Positions 8,338-16,861 of a stretch of DNA of 64,000 nt are shown piece by piece (position 1 is the stretch's first letter; every line of letters begins with the position of its first letter). Origin of the DNA: JAEWSN01 sp942493335 (GTDB taxonomy: Bacteria; Bacillota; Clostridia; DSM-8532); contig OW818693.1 in assembly GCA_942493335.1 (NCBI GenBank), positions 248,001-312,000 on the forward strand, read 5' to 3'. Position numbers and translations under genes: made by a program. The notes beneath the pieces were generated by a model, which did no database searches, had not been told where the DNA came from, and was given only the letters and a program-made list of their open reading frames with translations.

Positions 8338-9994
8338 GTCGCACATTCTCGAATACCAATGGCGCATGTTGCAGGATAATCCCGTCGCAGGATTGCTTCC
8401 GCTTTCCTGTCTGGTTCGGGATGGAACCTGTATGCTGTCCTGGCGTACGACCTCCCTCCAGCCGCTGACGCTGATGTTCGCACGGGAATGCTGGCATATT
8501 CGGGATCTTTTGTATCTTGTCAGACAGTTGTTCCGTATTCTTTCCGCGATGGAAGCGCTGATGTTGGATCCGTGGCGTCTTATGCTGGACAATCGTTTCA
8601 TCCTCATGGATCCGGTCACCCTGGAAATGCATTTGGCTTATCTGCCCCTTTCGAACATGGAAGAATCCGAAAACCCGATTCGTGAATTGCTGCAACGGTG
8701 GGTGATGGGAGAATGCCGTCTCGAAAAAGGCGGGGATCCACTGGCTTTGTCCGCGCTTGTCGCGATGCTCAACGATTCGGGTTTTCATTGGCGTCAACTG
8801 GCGTCCTGCTGTGTCTCCGCGGGAATCATGCAAGCGACACCTTCTCCCGTACAGGAAGACACAAACAACAAACCTCCTTCTGTTTCTTCCGGGCAGAACA
8901 GCATAGCCGGATATACTCCGTCCGGAACAAACCGTCGGTCCATCACTTCTGATAATGGAGCTGTGAGGGCAGTTCCAGGCGAAGGTTCGTGCCTGTTGGT
9001 CCCGAAAGCGGGAAATCCATACGGGGAGCGGATTGATGTATCGATTCGGATACCGGCACGGAACCGGAATGGGAGTAAACTCGCCATGGAGGATGCGCAA
9101 GAGAAAGGGAAGGAAATCGTTGGGTTCGGTTGGAAGTTCTTCCTGCTGCAGGGAGCGGTCCTTGCTGTCATTCTTGCCGCAGCGGGGGGCGGCGTCATGG
9201 CGGAGAAAGGAACGGACGGCTTAAGCGCCTGGATCGGACTTGTTCTGGTTGCAGGCGCCCTTGAGGCGCTTGCGTTCTCCAAACGGTCAGGGATGAAATC
9301 AGGAACAGTGTTCGTTGAAAACGAAGATGCCGAAGGGTGTCGGCGCCAGGAGAAGGACCGGGATGCTGCGCCGCCCATGCGGCTTGAAAGAAAACCATAC
9401 ACCGGACTCGGAGAGAAACATGCAGCATCTCCTCAATCCGCGCTTGAATCATATGGGCGAAAGCAGGACATGACGGGTGCAACACGGAATGCAAACCGAG
9501 TCTCGGAATCCTTGGAAGAGAGGGAAGTGGAAGCCGTTCCGGCGTCTGCCTCCGATATTCCAATCCCTGCGGAAACGACGGATGCAATGCCGGGAGGACA
9601 TGGAATCTCAATCAATGCCGCATCACAGGACGAGATGTGCTTCAGGCAGGATCAGACAGAACGTTTGCCGGCATATGGTGGTCGCTATCTTCTTCATCAC
9701 CGTGCAGACGGGAAAGACATCAGACTCGAGATATCGAAATGTCCGTTCCTGTTGGGAAGGATGCATGGCTATGTCGATGGATGTCTGGATCATCCTGCGG
9801 TCGGAAAAATCCATGCGGAAATCCGCGAAGGGCAAGGGGGACTTGTCCTTGTTGACCTGAATTCACGAAATGGCACGCGAATCAACGGCATCCTGCTGGA
9901 TCCTTACTGTGAGTCGGCCCTCAGCCCCGGTGACATCCTCAGGCTGGCGAAGGAAGAGTTGACTTATTCCTGTGATGCTGTTTCTTTTGCGTAA
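8276..9994 (+). CDS. DUF6382-like and FHA domain protein of the Tad operon
   Basis: This is a 572-residue protein with three parts. Residues 1-190 resemble DUF6382, a domain often found ahead of FHA domains in clostridia. Residues about 285-320 form two hydrophobic helices (FFLLQGAVLAVILAAAGGGV, then WIGLVLVAGALEAL). The C-terminal 100 residues are an FHA phosphothreonine-binding domain with the motifs LLGR, VGKIHAEI and DLNSRNGTRINGI. ATG 8276 is chosen for GGAGG nine bases upstream; it overlaps the preceding gene by 62 bases. It probably links the Tad machine to Ser/Thr kinase signalling, although no kinase is in the window. Confidence 0.8.
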   Translation: MEPIFRNLSGQGAMTLDVPTESHILEYQWRMLQDNPVAGLLPLSCLVRDGTCMLSWRTTSLQPLTLMFARECWHIRDLLYLVRQLFRILSAMEALMLDPWRLMLDNRFILMDPVTLEMHLAYLPLSNMEESENPIRELLQRWVMGECRLEKGGDPLALSALVAMLNDSGFHWRQLASCCVSAGIMQATPSPVQEDTNNKPPSVSSGQNSIAGYTPSGTNRRSITSDNGAVRAVPGEGSCLLVPKAGNPYGERIDVSIRIPARNRNGSKLAMEDAQEKGKEIVGFGWKFFLLQGAVLAVILAAAGGGVMAEKGTDGLSAWIGLVLVAGALEALAFSKRSGMKSGTVFVENEDAEGCRRQEKDRDAAPPMRLERKPYTGLGEKHAASPQSALESYGRKQDMTGATRNANRVSESLEEREVEAVPASASDIPIPAETTDAMPGGHGISINAASQDEMCFRQDQTERLPAYGGRYLLHHRADGKDIRLEISKCPFLLGRMHGYVDGCLDHPAVGKIHAEIREGQGGLVLVDLNSRNGTRINGILLDPYCESALSPGDILRLAKEELTYSCDAVSFA

Positions 9995-10033
9995 CCCTGC
10001 AGGGGAATGGGAAGACACATAATGGACAGGCGT

Positions 10034-10064
10034 TTGCGACATTCCGTTGACAAAGTGATATAAT
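10034..10064 (+). promoter_or_regulatory. Extended -10 promoter of the pilC-pilT operon
   Basis: TGATATAAT at 10056-10064 is a perfect extended -10 element. A TTGCGA at 10034-10039 could serve as a -35 at a long 19-base spacing; a TTGACA nearby is too close to the -10. The position, about 90 bases before the pilC start, separates this operon from the Tad operon. Confidence 0.6.
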
Positions 10065-10154
10065 GTTGGCAACTCATGAAGTTCTGTCGATCCGGATCCT
10101 GCGCGGATCCTGAGGTTGTCGTCCAATACCGGGCATGCGATGGAGGTCGTTTCC

Positions 10155-11237
10155 ATGGGCACTGTACCTGAAAGCAGGAACGAAGAAAAGAAACGCGGAA
10201 AAAGGAATCTCGATGTCATTGAACTGTCCATGTTCTGCCATCAGCTGGCGCTGGTTCTGAAATCCGGCATCCATCCGGTTGAAGGTATTCCGCTCATTGC
10301 GGAGGAGATGATCAATCCCGTCTTGAAGGCGGCACTCACGGAAGCCGGGAATGCCGCTGTACGCGGCGAGACGCTCCATGAGGCGATGAAAAATACCCAG
10401 GTATTTCCGTCTTATCTGATTGCCATGGTCCGGATCGGGGAAACCTCCGGCATGCTGGAATCCGTCATGGAGGGACTGAGTCTCTTTTATGAGAAGGAGG
10501 ACAGGCTTGCAAAGAGGCTTCGGAGCGCCATCGTTTATCCTGCATTGCTTTTGGTGCTGATGCTCGGGGTCATTGTTCTCCTTGTTGTGCAGGTGTTGCC
10601 CATGTTTGCGAAAATATTGGCGTCTTTGGGCGGGGAACTGCCCGACGCCACTCGTTTCATACTGGGTATCGGGCAATTCTTCAGTCAGTTCGGCCTCGTT
10701 ATTCTCGCTTTGCTCGTGATCCTCCTGATCGTCGGGTTTTTTGCGTTTCGGACGGAAGACGGAAAAGCCCGCTGGGATTCGATGAAACTGAAGCTTCCTT
10801 TTTTTGGACGTGTCTATACGAAAACTGCTGCAGCCCGCTTCAGCAATGGTCTCTCCATCGTGCTGCGCAGCGGGATGAGCCTGATGGAAGGACTCGACTG
10901 CGTCAAGGACCTGACGGAAAACCGGAAAGTGCGGAAACTCATATTACAGGTATCGGACTCCATTCGCGGTGGAGCGGATCTTGGCACTGCTCTGTCACAG
11001 GTTGCGCTCTTTCCTCCGCTATTTACACGGATGATTCAGATTGGGCAAAAGACCGGAGAACTGGATCAGATGATGGGAAAAATCTCGTCCATCTACGAGG
11101 GGGAAGTCGAGAACTCGCTCCAACAGATGACGAACGCCATCGAGCCGGTGCTGGTCATCATCCTGTCAGCTATTGTAGGGGTAATCCTTCTCGCAGTCAT
11201 GCTGCCGCTCATCAACATCATGGGGAGTATCGGCTAG
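10155..11237 (+). CDS. pilC: PilC/GspF-type inner-membrane assembly protein
   Basis: This is the platform protein of a type IV pilus or type II secretion-like machine, 360 residues, on which the motor ATPase acts. Two T2SSF repeats are visible: residues 20-145 (FCHQLALVLKSGIHPVEGIP, then RIGETSGML) and about 225-345 (RFSNGLSIVLRSGMSLMEGL, then IQIGQKTGELDQMM). Three strongly hydrophobic helices flank them. ATG 10155 is preferred because GGAGG lies eight bases upstream. It opens an operon that ends with a PilT-type ATPase. Confidence 0.9.
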   Translation: MGTVPESRNEEKKRGKRNLDVIELSMFCHQLALVLKSGIHPVEGIPLIAEEMINPVLKAALTEAGNAAVRGETLHEAMKNTQVFPSYLIAMVRIGETSGMLESVMEGLSLFYEKEDRLAKRLRSAIVYPALLLVLMLGVIVLLVVQVLPMFAKILASLGGELPDATRFILGIGQFFSQFGLVILALLVILLIVGFFAFRTEDGKARWDSMKLKLPFFGRVYTKTAAARFSNGLSIVLRSGMSLMEGLDCVKDLTENRKVRKLILQVSDSIRGGADLGTALSQVALFPPLFTRMIQIGQKTGELDQMMGKISSIYEGEVENSLQQMTNAIEPVLVIILSAIVGVILLAVMLPLINIMGSIG

Positions 11238-11246
11238 GAGGCGGCA

Positions 11247-11555
11247 ATGAAACGACCGGACAGTCATGCCATCCCGAGTCTGATCCTTATGGCCGTCGTT
11301 CTTCTTCTTAGCGTAGCGGCGCTTTTGGGTACGATTCGGTTTTGGGGGAATGCAGACCCGCATCGGACGGAAATGGTGGTGGAAGCCATCCGCAAGGCGG
11401 CCGTGCAGTGTTATGCGCTTGAAGGCAGTTACCCGCCCGACATCGCGTATCTGAAAGCGCATTATGGTCTCCAGTTCGATGAATCCAGATATGCATATCG
11501 GTATGAAATCTTCGCCTCCAACCTCATGCCGGAGATAGAGGTGCATGAACGATGA
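11247..11555 (+). CDS. Small pseudopilin-like membrane protein
   Basis: This is a 102-residue protein with an N-terminal membrane helix (IPSLILMAVVLLLSVAALLG) and a short outer domain. The sequence ALEGSYPPDIAYLKAHYGL resembles the GspG-type pseudopilin region, but there is no Gly-Phe-x5-Glu prepilin cleavage site. AGGAGG precedes the start, nine bases after pilC. The stop overlaps the next start as ATGA. It probably acts as a minor pseudopilin or assembly partner. Confidence 0.7.
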   Translation: MKRPDSHAIPSLILMAVVLLLSVAALLGTIRFWGNADPHRTEMVVEAIRKAAVQCYALEGSYPPDIAYLKAHYGLQFDESRYAYRYEIFASNLMPEIEVHER

Positions 11556-12100
11556 CGATGGACATGGAACCCCGGCAGCCCGGTAAATCGTCATGTGGGT
11601 CGAAAGGCAGAACACAGACGGAAGTCATGGCCGTCTTCATTCTTCTCCTTTTGCTTGGACTGTGCATTTTCACACTGGCATCCGCAGGCAGCGGCGCCTA
11701 TCGAAGGACGAACGATGCCCGCTCCGCACAGAGCGAGGTTCGTGTTGCCTTGTCCTTCATGCAGATGAAGGTTCGGCAGACCGATGTCATTCATGCAATA
11801 CGAATCGGGCAGAATCCGGTGAACGGACAGGATTCCCTGGTACTCAGTGAAACCTTTTCGGGGAAGCGGTATGACACATGGGTTTATCATGATGCGGGGT
11901 TGTTGCGGGAAGCTCTGGTGGAAGAAGGACAGACGTTCGACAATGGAATGGCGTTTCCCATTGCGGAGCTGGAGGGGTTTGAAATCAAGGCGAATGCATC
12001 CGGCAGCGGGTTGATCATCCGCGCTTGGGCCAGGGATGGGAAAAAACGGATCATCCAGTCACAGGTCAGCATGGCTGTCCGAAGCGGAGGTGTGCGATGA
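11552..12100 (+). CDS. DUF4860-like single-helix pilus-operon protein
   Basis: This is a 182-residue protein with a polar N-terminal stretch of about 24 residues, one membrane helix (VMAVFILLLLLGLCIFTLAS) and an outer domain rich in beta-type sequence (GQDSLVLSETFSGKRYDTWV). It resembles the clostridial DUF4860 family found beside prepilin genes; I hold that family name loosely. It is joined to both neighbours by ATGA overlaps, implying coupled translation. A minor pilin role is inferred from context. Confidence 0.65.
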   Translation: MTMDMEPRQPGKSSCGSKGRTQTEVMAVFILLLLLGLCIFTLASAGSGAYRRTNDARSAQSEVRVALSFMQMKVRQTDVIHAIRIGQNPVNGQDSLVLSETFSGKRYDTWVYHDAGLLREALVEEGQTFDNGMAFPIAELEGFEIKANASGSGLIIRAWARDGKKRIIQSQVSMAVRSGGVR

Positions 12101-12651
12101 GCTTTTGCAAGGACACGCATACCCGTTCTATCCCGGTTTCCCGGAGAAATGGCTTCTCTCTGGTGGAAATGTTGGTTGCCGTCACCGTTATGGCCTTGCT
12201 TGGCACCATTCTCCTGCAGGTATTTCTGTCTGCGGATAGAATGAACCGGGCGGCGGCCTCGCTGGACAAGGCAATGAATCTCTCCGTTGATGCGGTGGAA
12301 AGGTTGAAGGCGGAAAATCCGGCTACCCTCTGGACAAAGGAAAAGCTTTCGGCGGTCTTCCCGGATGCCAACATCACTGACTATGGAGATGGATGGCGGG
12401 TTCGCTTGTTGTTTGATAAGGACTGGCAGGCGTTTTCGATGGTTCGTTCCGACTGGCCGGCCCATTATCTCCAGATGGAGCTGGCTCCGGATCCGGAAAC
12501 CGGCTCAAGGACAACAAGTGTACATGTCCTGGTGGCGGATTCGGGAGAACCCGGCAAGGGTGCAGGATTCGCTGATAACACCGAGATCAGCTTGTTTTCC
12601 CTGGATGCGGAACTGTCCTCGGTCTGTGAAGGCAAGGGGGTGGAGCCATGA
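12097..12651 (+). CDS. Type IV prepilin-like protein with N-methylation motif
   Basis: This is a 184-residue protein that carries a textbook prepilin signal: a basic leader ending in RRNG, then FSLVEMLVAVTVMALLGTI with Glu at position 5 of the mature form. A prepilin peptidase would cut after the Gly; none is in this window. The start overlaps the preceding stop as ATGA, and the stop overlaps the next start the same way. The outer domain is not recognisable. It is likely a major or minor pilin of the operon's own pilus. Confidence 0.82.
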   Translation: MSFCKDTHTRSIPVSRRNGFSLVEMLVAVTVMALLGTILLQVFLSADRMNRAAASLDKAMNLSVDAVERLKAENPATLWTKEKLSAVFPDANITDYGDGWRVRLLFDKDWQAFSMVRSDWPAHYLQMELAPDPETGSRTTSVHVLVADSGEPGKGAGFADNTEISLFSLDAELSSVCEGKGVEP

Positions 12652-13322
12652 AGAGTCAGAAAGGTGCCTCCTCCGTCCTGGTGCTGCTTGTTATGCTGCT
12701 GTTGGTTTTTCTGGGTGTGCTGGCCATCGTTACGTCCGGATCCAATCTCAGGCTGGCAAAGAAAAATGCGGAATCCGTCAAAGCCTGGTACCGGATGGAT
12801 ACCATTGCTGAACGCCAATTGTCGGATGTCGTCCGGAATGTCCGCAGTTCGTATGCAGATGCAGTATCCTACATGGAGGGAAGACGGTTTCTCGATGACA
12901 GGCAGGATGTTGTCCCGATGGCTGCCATGCCGGCTATAAGATTCTCCTGGAGCGGGTTGTCCACCGATTCGGCACGAAACGCATTTCTCGCCGAATTGTT
13001 TCCCAAAGTGTATGCGATCCTTTCCGAACGTGCGCTGCAGGCTTTGACGGTGAGTGGTGTGGAGGTTAGGACCCTTTCAGCATTGACGGACGGTACGAAG
13101 TTCCTGGATCAGAAACCGGACACTGTCCAGGGCCCGTTGGTGCTGATGCGCATTTCGGATCCCGACAAGGTTTCCTCCGGAACCTTGGAAATCTCCGTAC
13201 AGGTGGTGCCTGAAACAATGGCGGAACAAGGTGGCCACGTGCGAATCCTGCAATGGAAACAAGATCAGGCGCCATTCGAATACAAAAACGAGATCAAGTT
13301 GTGGGAAGGAATCATCAAATGA
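12648..13322 (+). CDS. PilX-like single-helix protein of the pilus operon
   Basis: This is a 224-residue protein with a short N-terminus MKSQKGASS and a membrane helix (VLVLLVMLLLVFLGVLAIVT). Its outer domain contains an AKKNAESVKAWYRMD segment typical of minor pilin-like proteins that trail prepilin genes. It has no prepilin cleavage site with Glu5. ATGA overlaps occur at both ends. Function is inferred from the operon only. Confidence 0.65.
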   Translation: MKSQKGASSVLVLLVMLLLVFLGVLAIVTSGSNLRLAKKNAESVKAWYRMDTIAERQLSDVVRNVRSSYADAVSYMEGRRFLDDRQDVVPMAAMPAIRFSWSGLSTDSARNAFLAELFPKVYAILSERALQALTVSGVEVRTLSALTDGTKFLDQKPDTVQGPLVLMRISDPDKVSSGTLEISVQVVPETMAEQGGHVRILQWKQDQAPFEYKNEIKLWEGIIK

Positions 13323-14404
13323 ACATGGAGCATATAGAAGGCGAAAAGCAAGTGCCGGTCACGGTTCTGCTTCAACGGGCAAAGGAACTGGGCGCGTCGG
13401 ATCTGCAACTGACTGTCGGTGTACCGCCTATCCTGAAGGTGAAGGGGACCATGCTGTCCATCGGGAAGGAAATTCTTCTGCCGAATGATACCGAACGACT
13501 CGTTCGGGAACTCTTTCAGAATGAGAAGCATCTCAAAGCCTATCTGGAAGAGGGGGATCAGGATTTTTCAATATCCATTCCCGGAAGTGGTCGTTTTCGC
13601 GTGAACACCTTTATGCAGCGTGGGTCCATGGCTGCATCCATTCGAATCGTCCATACTGTCCTGCCCAATCCGGCGGAACTGGGGATTCCACAAACCGTGT
13701 TGGACATGCATCAATACAACAAGGGGCTTGTGCTGGTCACCGGCCCGACGGGAAGCGGTAAATCGACCACCTTGTCCTGCCTGGTCGATCTTGTGAATCA
13801 AACCCGGAATTGTCATATCCTTACGCTGGAGGAGCCGATCGAATTTCTCCACCGTCACAACATGAGCATTGTAAATCAGCGGGAAATAGGGCAGGACACG
13901 ATGAATTACACGCGTGCGCTCCGCTCCGCGCTTCGGGAATCGCCGGACGTCATCCTGCTGGGTGAGATGCGGGATCTTGAAACCATGTCGATCGCCATGA
14001 CCGCGGCTGAAACGGGCCATCTGGTCTTTTCCACCCTCCATACGGTGGGTGCTGCGAAAACCATCGACCGCGTGATCGATGTCTTTCCGCCGAACCAGCA
14101 ACAGCAGATCCGTGTTCAGCTCTCCACCGTCCTGCAGGCTGTTGTGAGCCAACAGTTGATCCCTTCGAAGGAAAAGGGGCGGGTGGCGGCGTTCGAGATC
14201 ATGATCGTCAACAATGCCATCCGGAACATGATTCGGGAGTCAAAGACTTTCCAGATGGATGCGGCCATTCAGATGGGCCGCAATTCCGGCATGGTTTCGA
14301 TGGATGGCAGTCTGGCGCAACTGGTGCGGGATGGGCAGATCACACGGGAGGATGCCATGCTGTACTGCGTGAACCAGGATGTTCTGGCCAGGCTCCTTAC
14401 CTGA
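13319..14404 (+). CDS. pilT: PilT-type retraction ATPase
   Basis: This is a 361-residue hexameric ATPase of the PilT family, which drives pilus retraction. Motifs are Walker A GPTGSGKSTT, an Asp-box region ILTLEEPIEF, Walker B-like DVILLGEMRD, a His box HLVFSTLHT and the PilT hallmark AIRNMIRESK near the C-terminus. ATG 13319 overlaps the preceding stop as ATGA and has GGAAGGA upstream. No PilB extension ATPase accompanies it here. A repeat-rich gap follows. Confidence 0.93.
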   Translation: MNMEHIEGEKQVPVTVLLQRAKELGASDLQLTVGVPPILKVKGTMLSIGKEILLPNDTERLVRELFQNEKHLKAYLEEGDQDFSISIPGSGRFRVNTFMQRGSMAASIRIVHTVLPNPAELGIPQTVLDMHQYNKGLVLVTGPTGSGKSTTLSCLVDLVNQTRNCHILTLEEPIEFLHRHNMSIVNQREIGQDTMNYTRALRSALRESPDVILLGEMRDLETMSIAMTAAETGHLVFSTLHTVGAAKTIDRVIDVFPPNQQQQIRVQLSTVLQAVVSQQLIPSKEKGRVAAFEIMIVNNAIRNMIRESKTFQMDAAIQMGRNSGMVSMDGSLAQLVRDGQITREDAMLYCVNQDVLARLLT

Positions 14405-14436
14405 AGGAATAAGTTCAGGCGGAAGCATCCCAAGCA

Positions 14437-14538
14437 AAGTGGGCTCATTCGGATGGAACCATCCCGATTGAAGTGGGCTCATTCGGATGGAACCATCCCA
14501 ATCGAAGTGGGCTCATTCGGATGGGATTCTCCCATCCG
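14437..14538 (+). repeat. Three 34-bp tandem repeats, each able to form a hairpin
   Basis: Units lie at 14437-14470, 14471-14504 and 14505-14538, each starting AAGTGGGCTCATTCGGATGG. The first two contain GGATGG-AA-CCATCC. The third has a longer perfect stem, CGGATGGGA / TCCCATCCG, with loop TTC (14518-14538). There is no T tract, so it is not a standard terminator. No other feature is seen in the pilT to ATP-grasp gap (14405-14604). Confidence 0.85.
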
Positions 14539-14604
14539 ATACGGAATGGCTCGAAGGAATGAACCCAAGGTAGGATCCATGGCAGGAACCATCAGGAGGA
14601 ATCA

Positions 14605-15546
14605 TTGGGAAAGAACGGCTTGAATGGCTGGATCGTATCAAATGGCGGATTGACGTTGGATAAGTTTACGGAGCAGTTGCACTGGTTGGAACAAACCATG
14701 ATCGACTGCGGGTTGGAAGTCCGCCAAATCAGAAACAATGAGCTGATCGCCGGTGTACGGAATGGAATGCCGGTTCTTTGGCAAAATGACGCAGCTGGAG
14801 AGCCTGTGCGATGTTGGCATTTTGATGACAACGATCGCCCGGATTTCGTATTGTTTTGGGACAAGGATGTCCGTCTGGCCGCTTCGATGGAACAGACAGG
14901 TTTCAGACTTTTCAATCCTGCGGCGGCGATTGCAGCCTGTGATGATAAATCCGTCACCCATCGAATGCTGGCCGGTCATGGGATCGCAATGCCGGATACA
15001 TTGACGGCACCGTTTTATTATCCCGGGCTTGCACCTGAGGGCGGGGATGGATTTGTCGGGCAAGTGGAAAGCACGCTGGACTATCCGGTTGTGGTGAAGG
15101 AGTCATTTGGTTCATTTGGGGCTCAGGTTCACCTGGCGTCGAATCGGGAGGAACTCATGGGTCTGCACGCGGAATTGCGGTTCAGACCCCATATCTGCCA
15201 GAAGTATGTGGCATCCAGTCATGGAAGGGATGTGCGACTTCAAGTTGTCGGCGACAGGGTCGTCGCAGCCATGTTGCGTCACTCGGACACCGATTTTCGG
15301 GCCAACATCTCTTCCGGCGGCAGCATGGAGCCGTTTGAACCACCAGTTGCCTTTCGGGAAATGGCGGTCCATGCTTCACGTTTACTCGGCGCTGATTTTG
15401 CTGGGGTGGATATCCTTTTCGGGCCGGCGGGGGAGCCGATCTTGTGTGAAGTCAACTCCAATGCCCATATGCGCAACCTCTTCTCATGCACCGGTGTGGA
15501 TGTGACACGGGAAATCGCGGCGCACATCCTGAGGTGCCTGGCATGA
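14605..15546 (+). CDS. RimK-like ATP-grasp ligase (first of a pair)
   Basis: This is a 313-residue ATP-grasp protein, related to enzymes that join a carboxylate to an amine through an acyl phosphate. The ATP-binding lysine lies in YPVVVKESFGSFGAQVHLA, a substrate strand in DVRLQVVGDRVVAAMLR, and the metal-binding Glu and Asn in ILCEVNSNAHM. TTG 14605 is chosen because AGGAGG lies immediately upstream and no ATG fits. A paralogue follows after about 125 bases. The substrate is unknown; RimK-type amino-acid ligation is the nearest guess. Confidence 0.82.
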   Translation: MGKNGLNGWIVSNGGLTLDKFTEQLHWLEQTMIDCGLEVRQIRNNELIAGVRNGMPVLWQNDAAGEPVRCWHFDDNDRPDFVLFWDKDVRLAASMEQTGFRLFNPAAAIAACDDKSVTHRMLAGHGIAMPDTLTAPFYYPGLAPEGGDGFVGQVESTLDYPVVVKESFGSFGAQVHLASNREELMGLHAELRFRPHICQKYVASSHGRDVRLQVVGDRVVAAMLRHSDTDFRANISSGGSMEPFEPPVAFREMAVHASRLLGADFAGVDILFGPAGEPILCEVNSNAHMRNLFSCTGVDVTREIAAHILRCLA

Positions 15547-15672
15547 GGGGACCGATTTGATATGGGTTGAGCCCAGTCCCGTCAAAATTCCTTGTCGAAA
15601 ATGCCTGCGCTGGGTGGTGACCCATGTGATATGAATAAGGCTGGAGCGCAATCGTGGGTTCTGGAGGAAAAG

Positions 15673-16674
15673 ATGGATGGAACGTTCATGCACATGACTG
15701 GATTTGTGCCGGACGACAAGAAGGACGAAAAGCACGCATGCAAGGCAGGATTTTCGCCGGACAAGGCGTCTGCTCAGGACAAGCGTCATGAAGGCAGCAA
15801 GGTCGGATGGCTCATCTATCGGGAAGCTGACTACATCCACAATCGTTTGTTTGCGGATCGGTTGGTGGCGGCTGCTGCCAACAGGGGATTGATTCTGCTT
15901 CCCATCCTGCATGAGTCAATCCGGTTTGGAATCCGGGACGGGCGCCTTTTTGCGGGGATATCCGGCAAGGAGATGACGGCCGGAAGACCTGATTTCGCCA
16001 TCCAGCGCGCAGTGGATCCGTTTCTAGCGGAACATCTGGAACAAATGGGCGTTCGGCTGTATAATCGCGCTGCCATCTCCGGCATGTGCAACGACAAAGC
16101 CCGGACATATCGCGAGGTCGGAGCCTTGGGCGTTCCCATGCTCCCCACCTGGTTCATGGACCGTAATGCCATTTCTTCGGCCAAAGAGGATTTTCCCTGG
16201 CCGGTCGTCGTAAAATCCGTTGGAGGCAGGGGTGGGGCGGAAGTCCATTTGGCCCGCGATGCGGCGGAACTGGGGAATCTTGCCGGTATCCTGACAGAGG
16301 GCAGGCAGGTCGTGCAGCCGATGTGCGGAACCCCGGGAACCGATATACGTGTTTTTGTTGTGGGTCAGCGTCCCGTTGCCGCCATCCGAAGACAGTCCAC
16401 GAGGGAGGGGCTCCTGGGCTTCAGGGCGAACTTTTCGATGGGTGGCCGTGCGGAAGTGTATAAACTGGATGCAGGGGAAACAAGACTCGTCGAGAGAATT
16501 GCTTCGGCCTTTCCGTTTGATTATGTCGGAATTGATTTTCTACTGGATGCGGAAGGACGGTTTCTCTTCAATGAAATTGAGGATGCGGTGGGAAGCCGTA
16601 CGCTCAGCGCCTGTACGGACATCGACATTGCTGATCTGTTCTTGACGCATGTGGCAGACACTTTGCCTGATTGA
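15673..16674 (+). CDS. RimK-like ATP-grasp ligase (second of a pair)
   Basis: This is a 333-residue ATP-grasp protein, paralogous to the gene before it. Shared landmarks are WPVVVKSVGGRGGAEVHLA and DIRVFVVGQRPVAAIRR. The metal site reads LFNEIEDAVGSRTLS, where the usual Asn of E-x-N is replaced by Glu, so catalysis or metal binding may differ. ATG 15673 has GGAGG five bases upstream; TTG 15592 is a longer alternative, but the first 45 residues look unconserved and charged. The two ligases probably act in one pathway. Confidence 0.78.
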   Translation: MDGTFMHMTGFVPDDKKDEKHACKAGFSPDKASAQDKRHEGSKVGWLIYREADYIHNRLFADRLVAAAANRGLILLPILHESIRFGIRDGRLFAGISGKEMTAGRPDFAIQRAVDPFLAEHLEQMGVRLYNRAAISGMCNDKARTYREVGALGVPMLPTWFMDRNAISSAKEDFPWPVVVKSVGGRGGAEVHLARDAAELGNLAGILTEGRQVVQPMCGTPGTDIRVFVVGQRPVAAIRRQSTREGLLGFRANFSMGGRAEVYKLDAGETRLVERIASAFPFDYVGIDFLLDAEGRFLFNEIEDAVGSRTLSACTDIDIADLFLTHVADTLPD

Positions 16675-16686
16675 ACGCACTTTTTG

Positions 16687-16740
16687 CCCCTTTCCTGGTG
16701 TCTTTCGTCCCCTTTCCTGGCACTTCCCAACCCTTTTCTT
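16687..16740 (+). repeat. Degenerate 22-bp repeat after the ATP-grasp pair
   Basis: CCCCTTTCCTGG occurs at 16687-16698 and again 22 bases later at 16709-16720, and a degraded CCCTTTTCTT appears at the same interval near 16731. The rest of the gap up to the HU terminator shows nothing else. Confidence 0.45.
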
Positions 16741-16800
16741 TGATGGATTTTCATGAAAGACCTTCATTGACCGTTATATGAAACCGCATGGACAGAGAGA

Positions 16801-16835
16801 AAGGGTGCCTGCAACAATAGCTTGCAGGCACCCTT
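16801..16835 (-). terminator. Intrinsic terminator of the HU gene
   Basis: A perfect 14-base inverted repeat, AAGGGTGCCTGCAA (16801-16814) and TTGCAGGCACCCTT (16822-16835), has a seven-base loop. On the minus strand it is followed by TTCTCTCT. It lies 26 bases past the HU stop codon. Confidence 0.75.
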
Positions 16836-16861
16836 TCCAATCATTCAGGAATTCAATTGAA

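Noticed and set aside
14437..14538. Possible CRISPR array
   Set aside because: Units are directly adjacent without spacers, and no cas genes are present; the same holds for the 30-bp array at 17701-17850.
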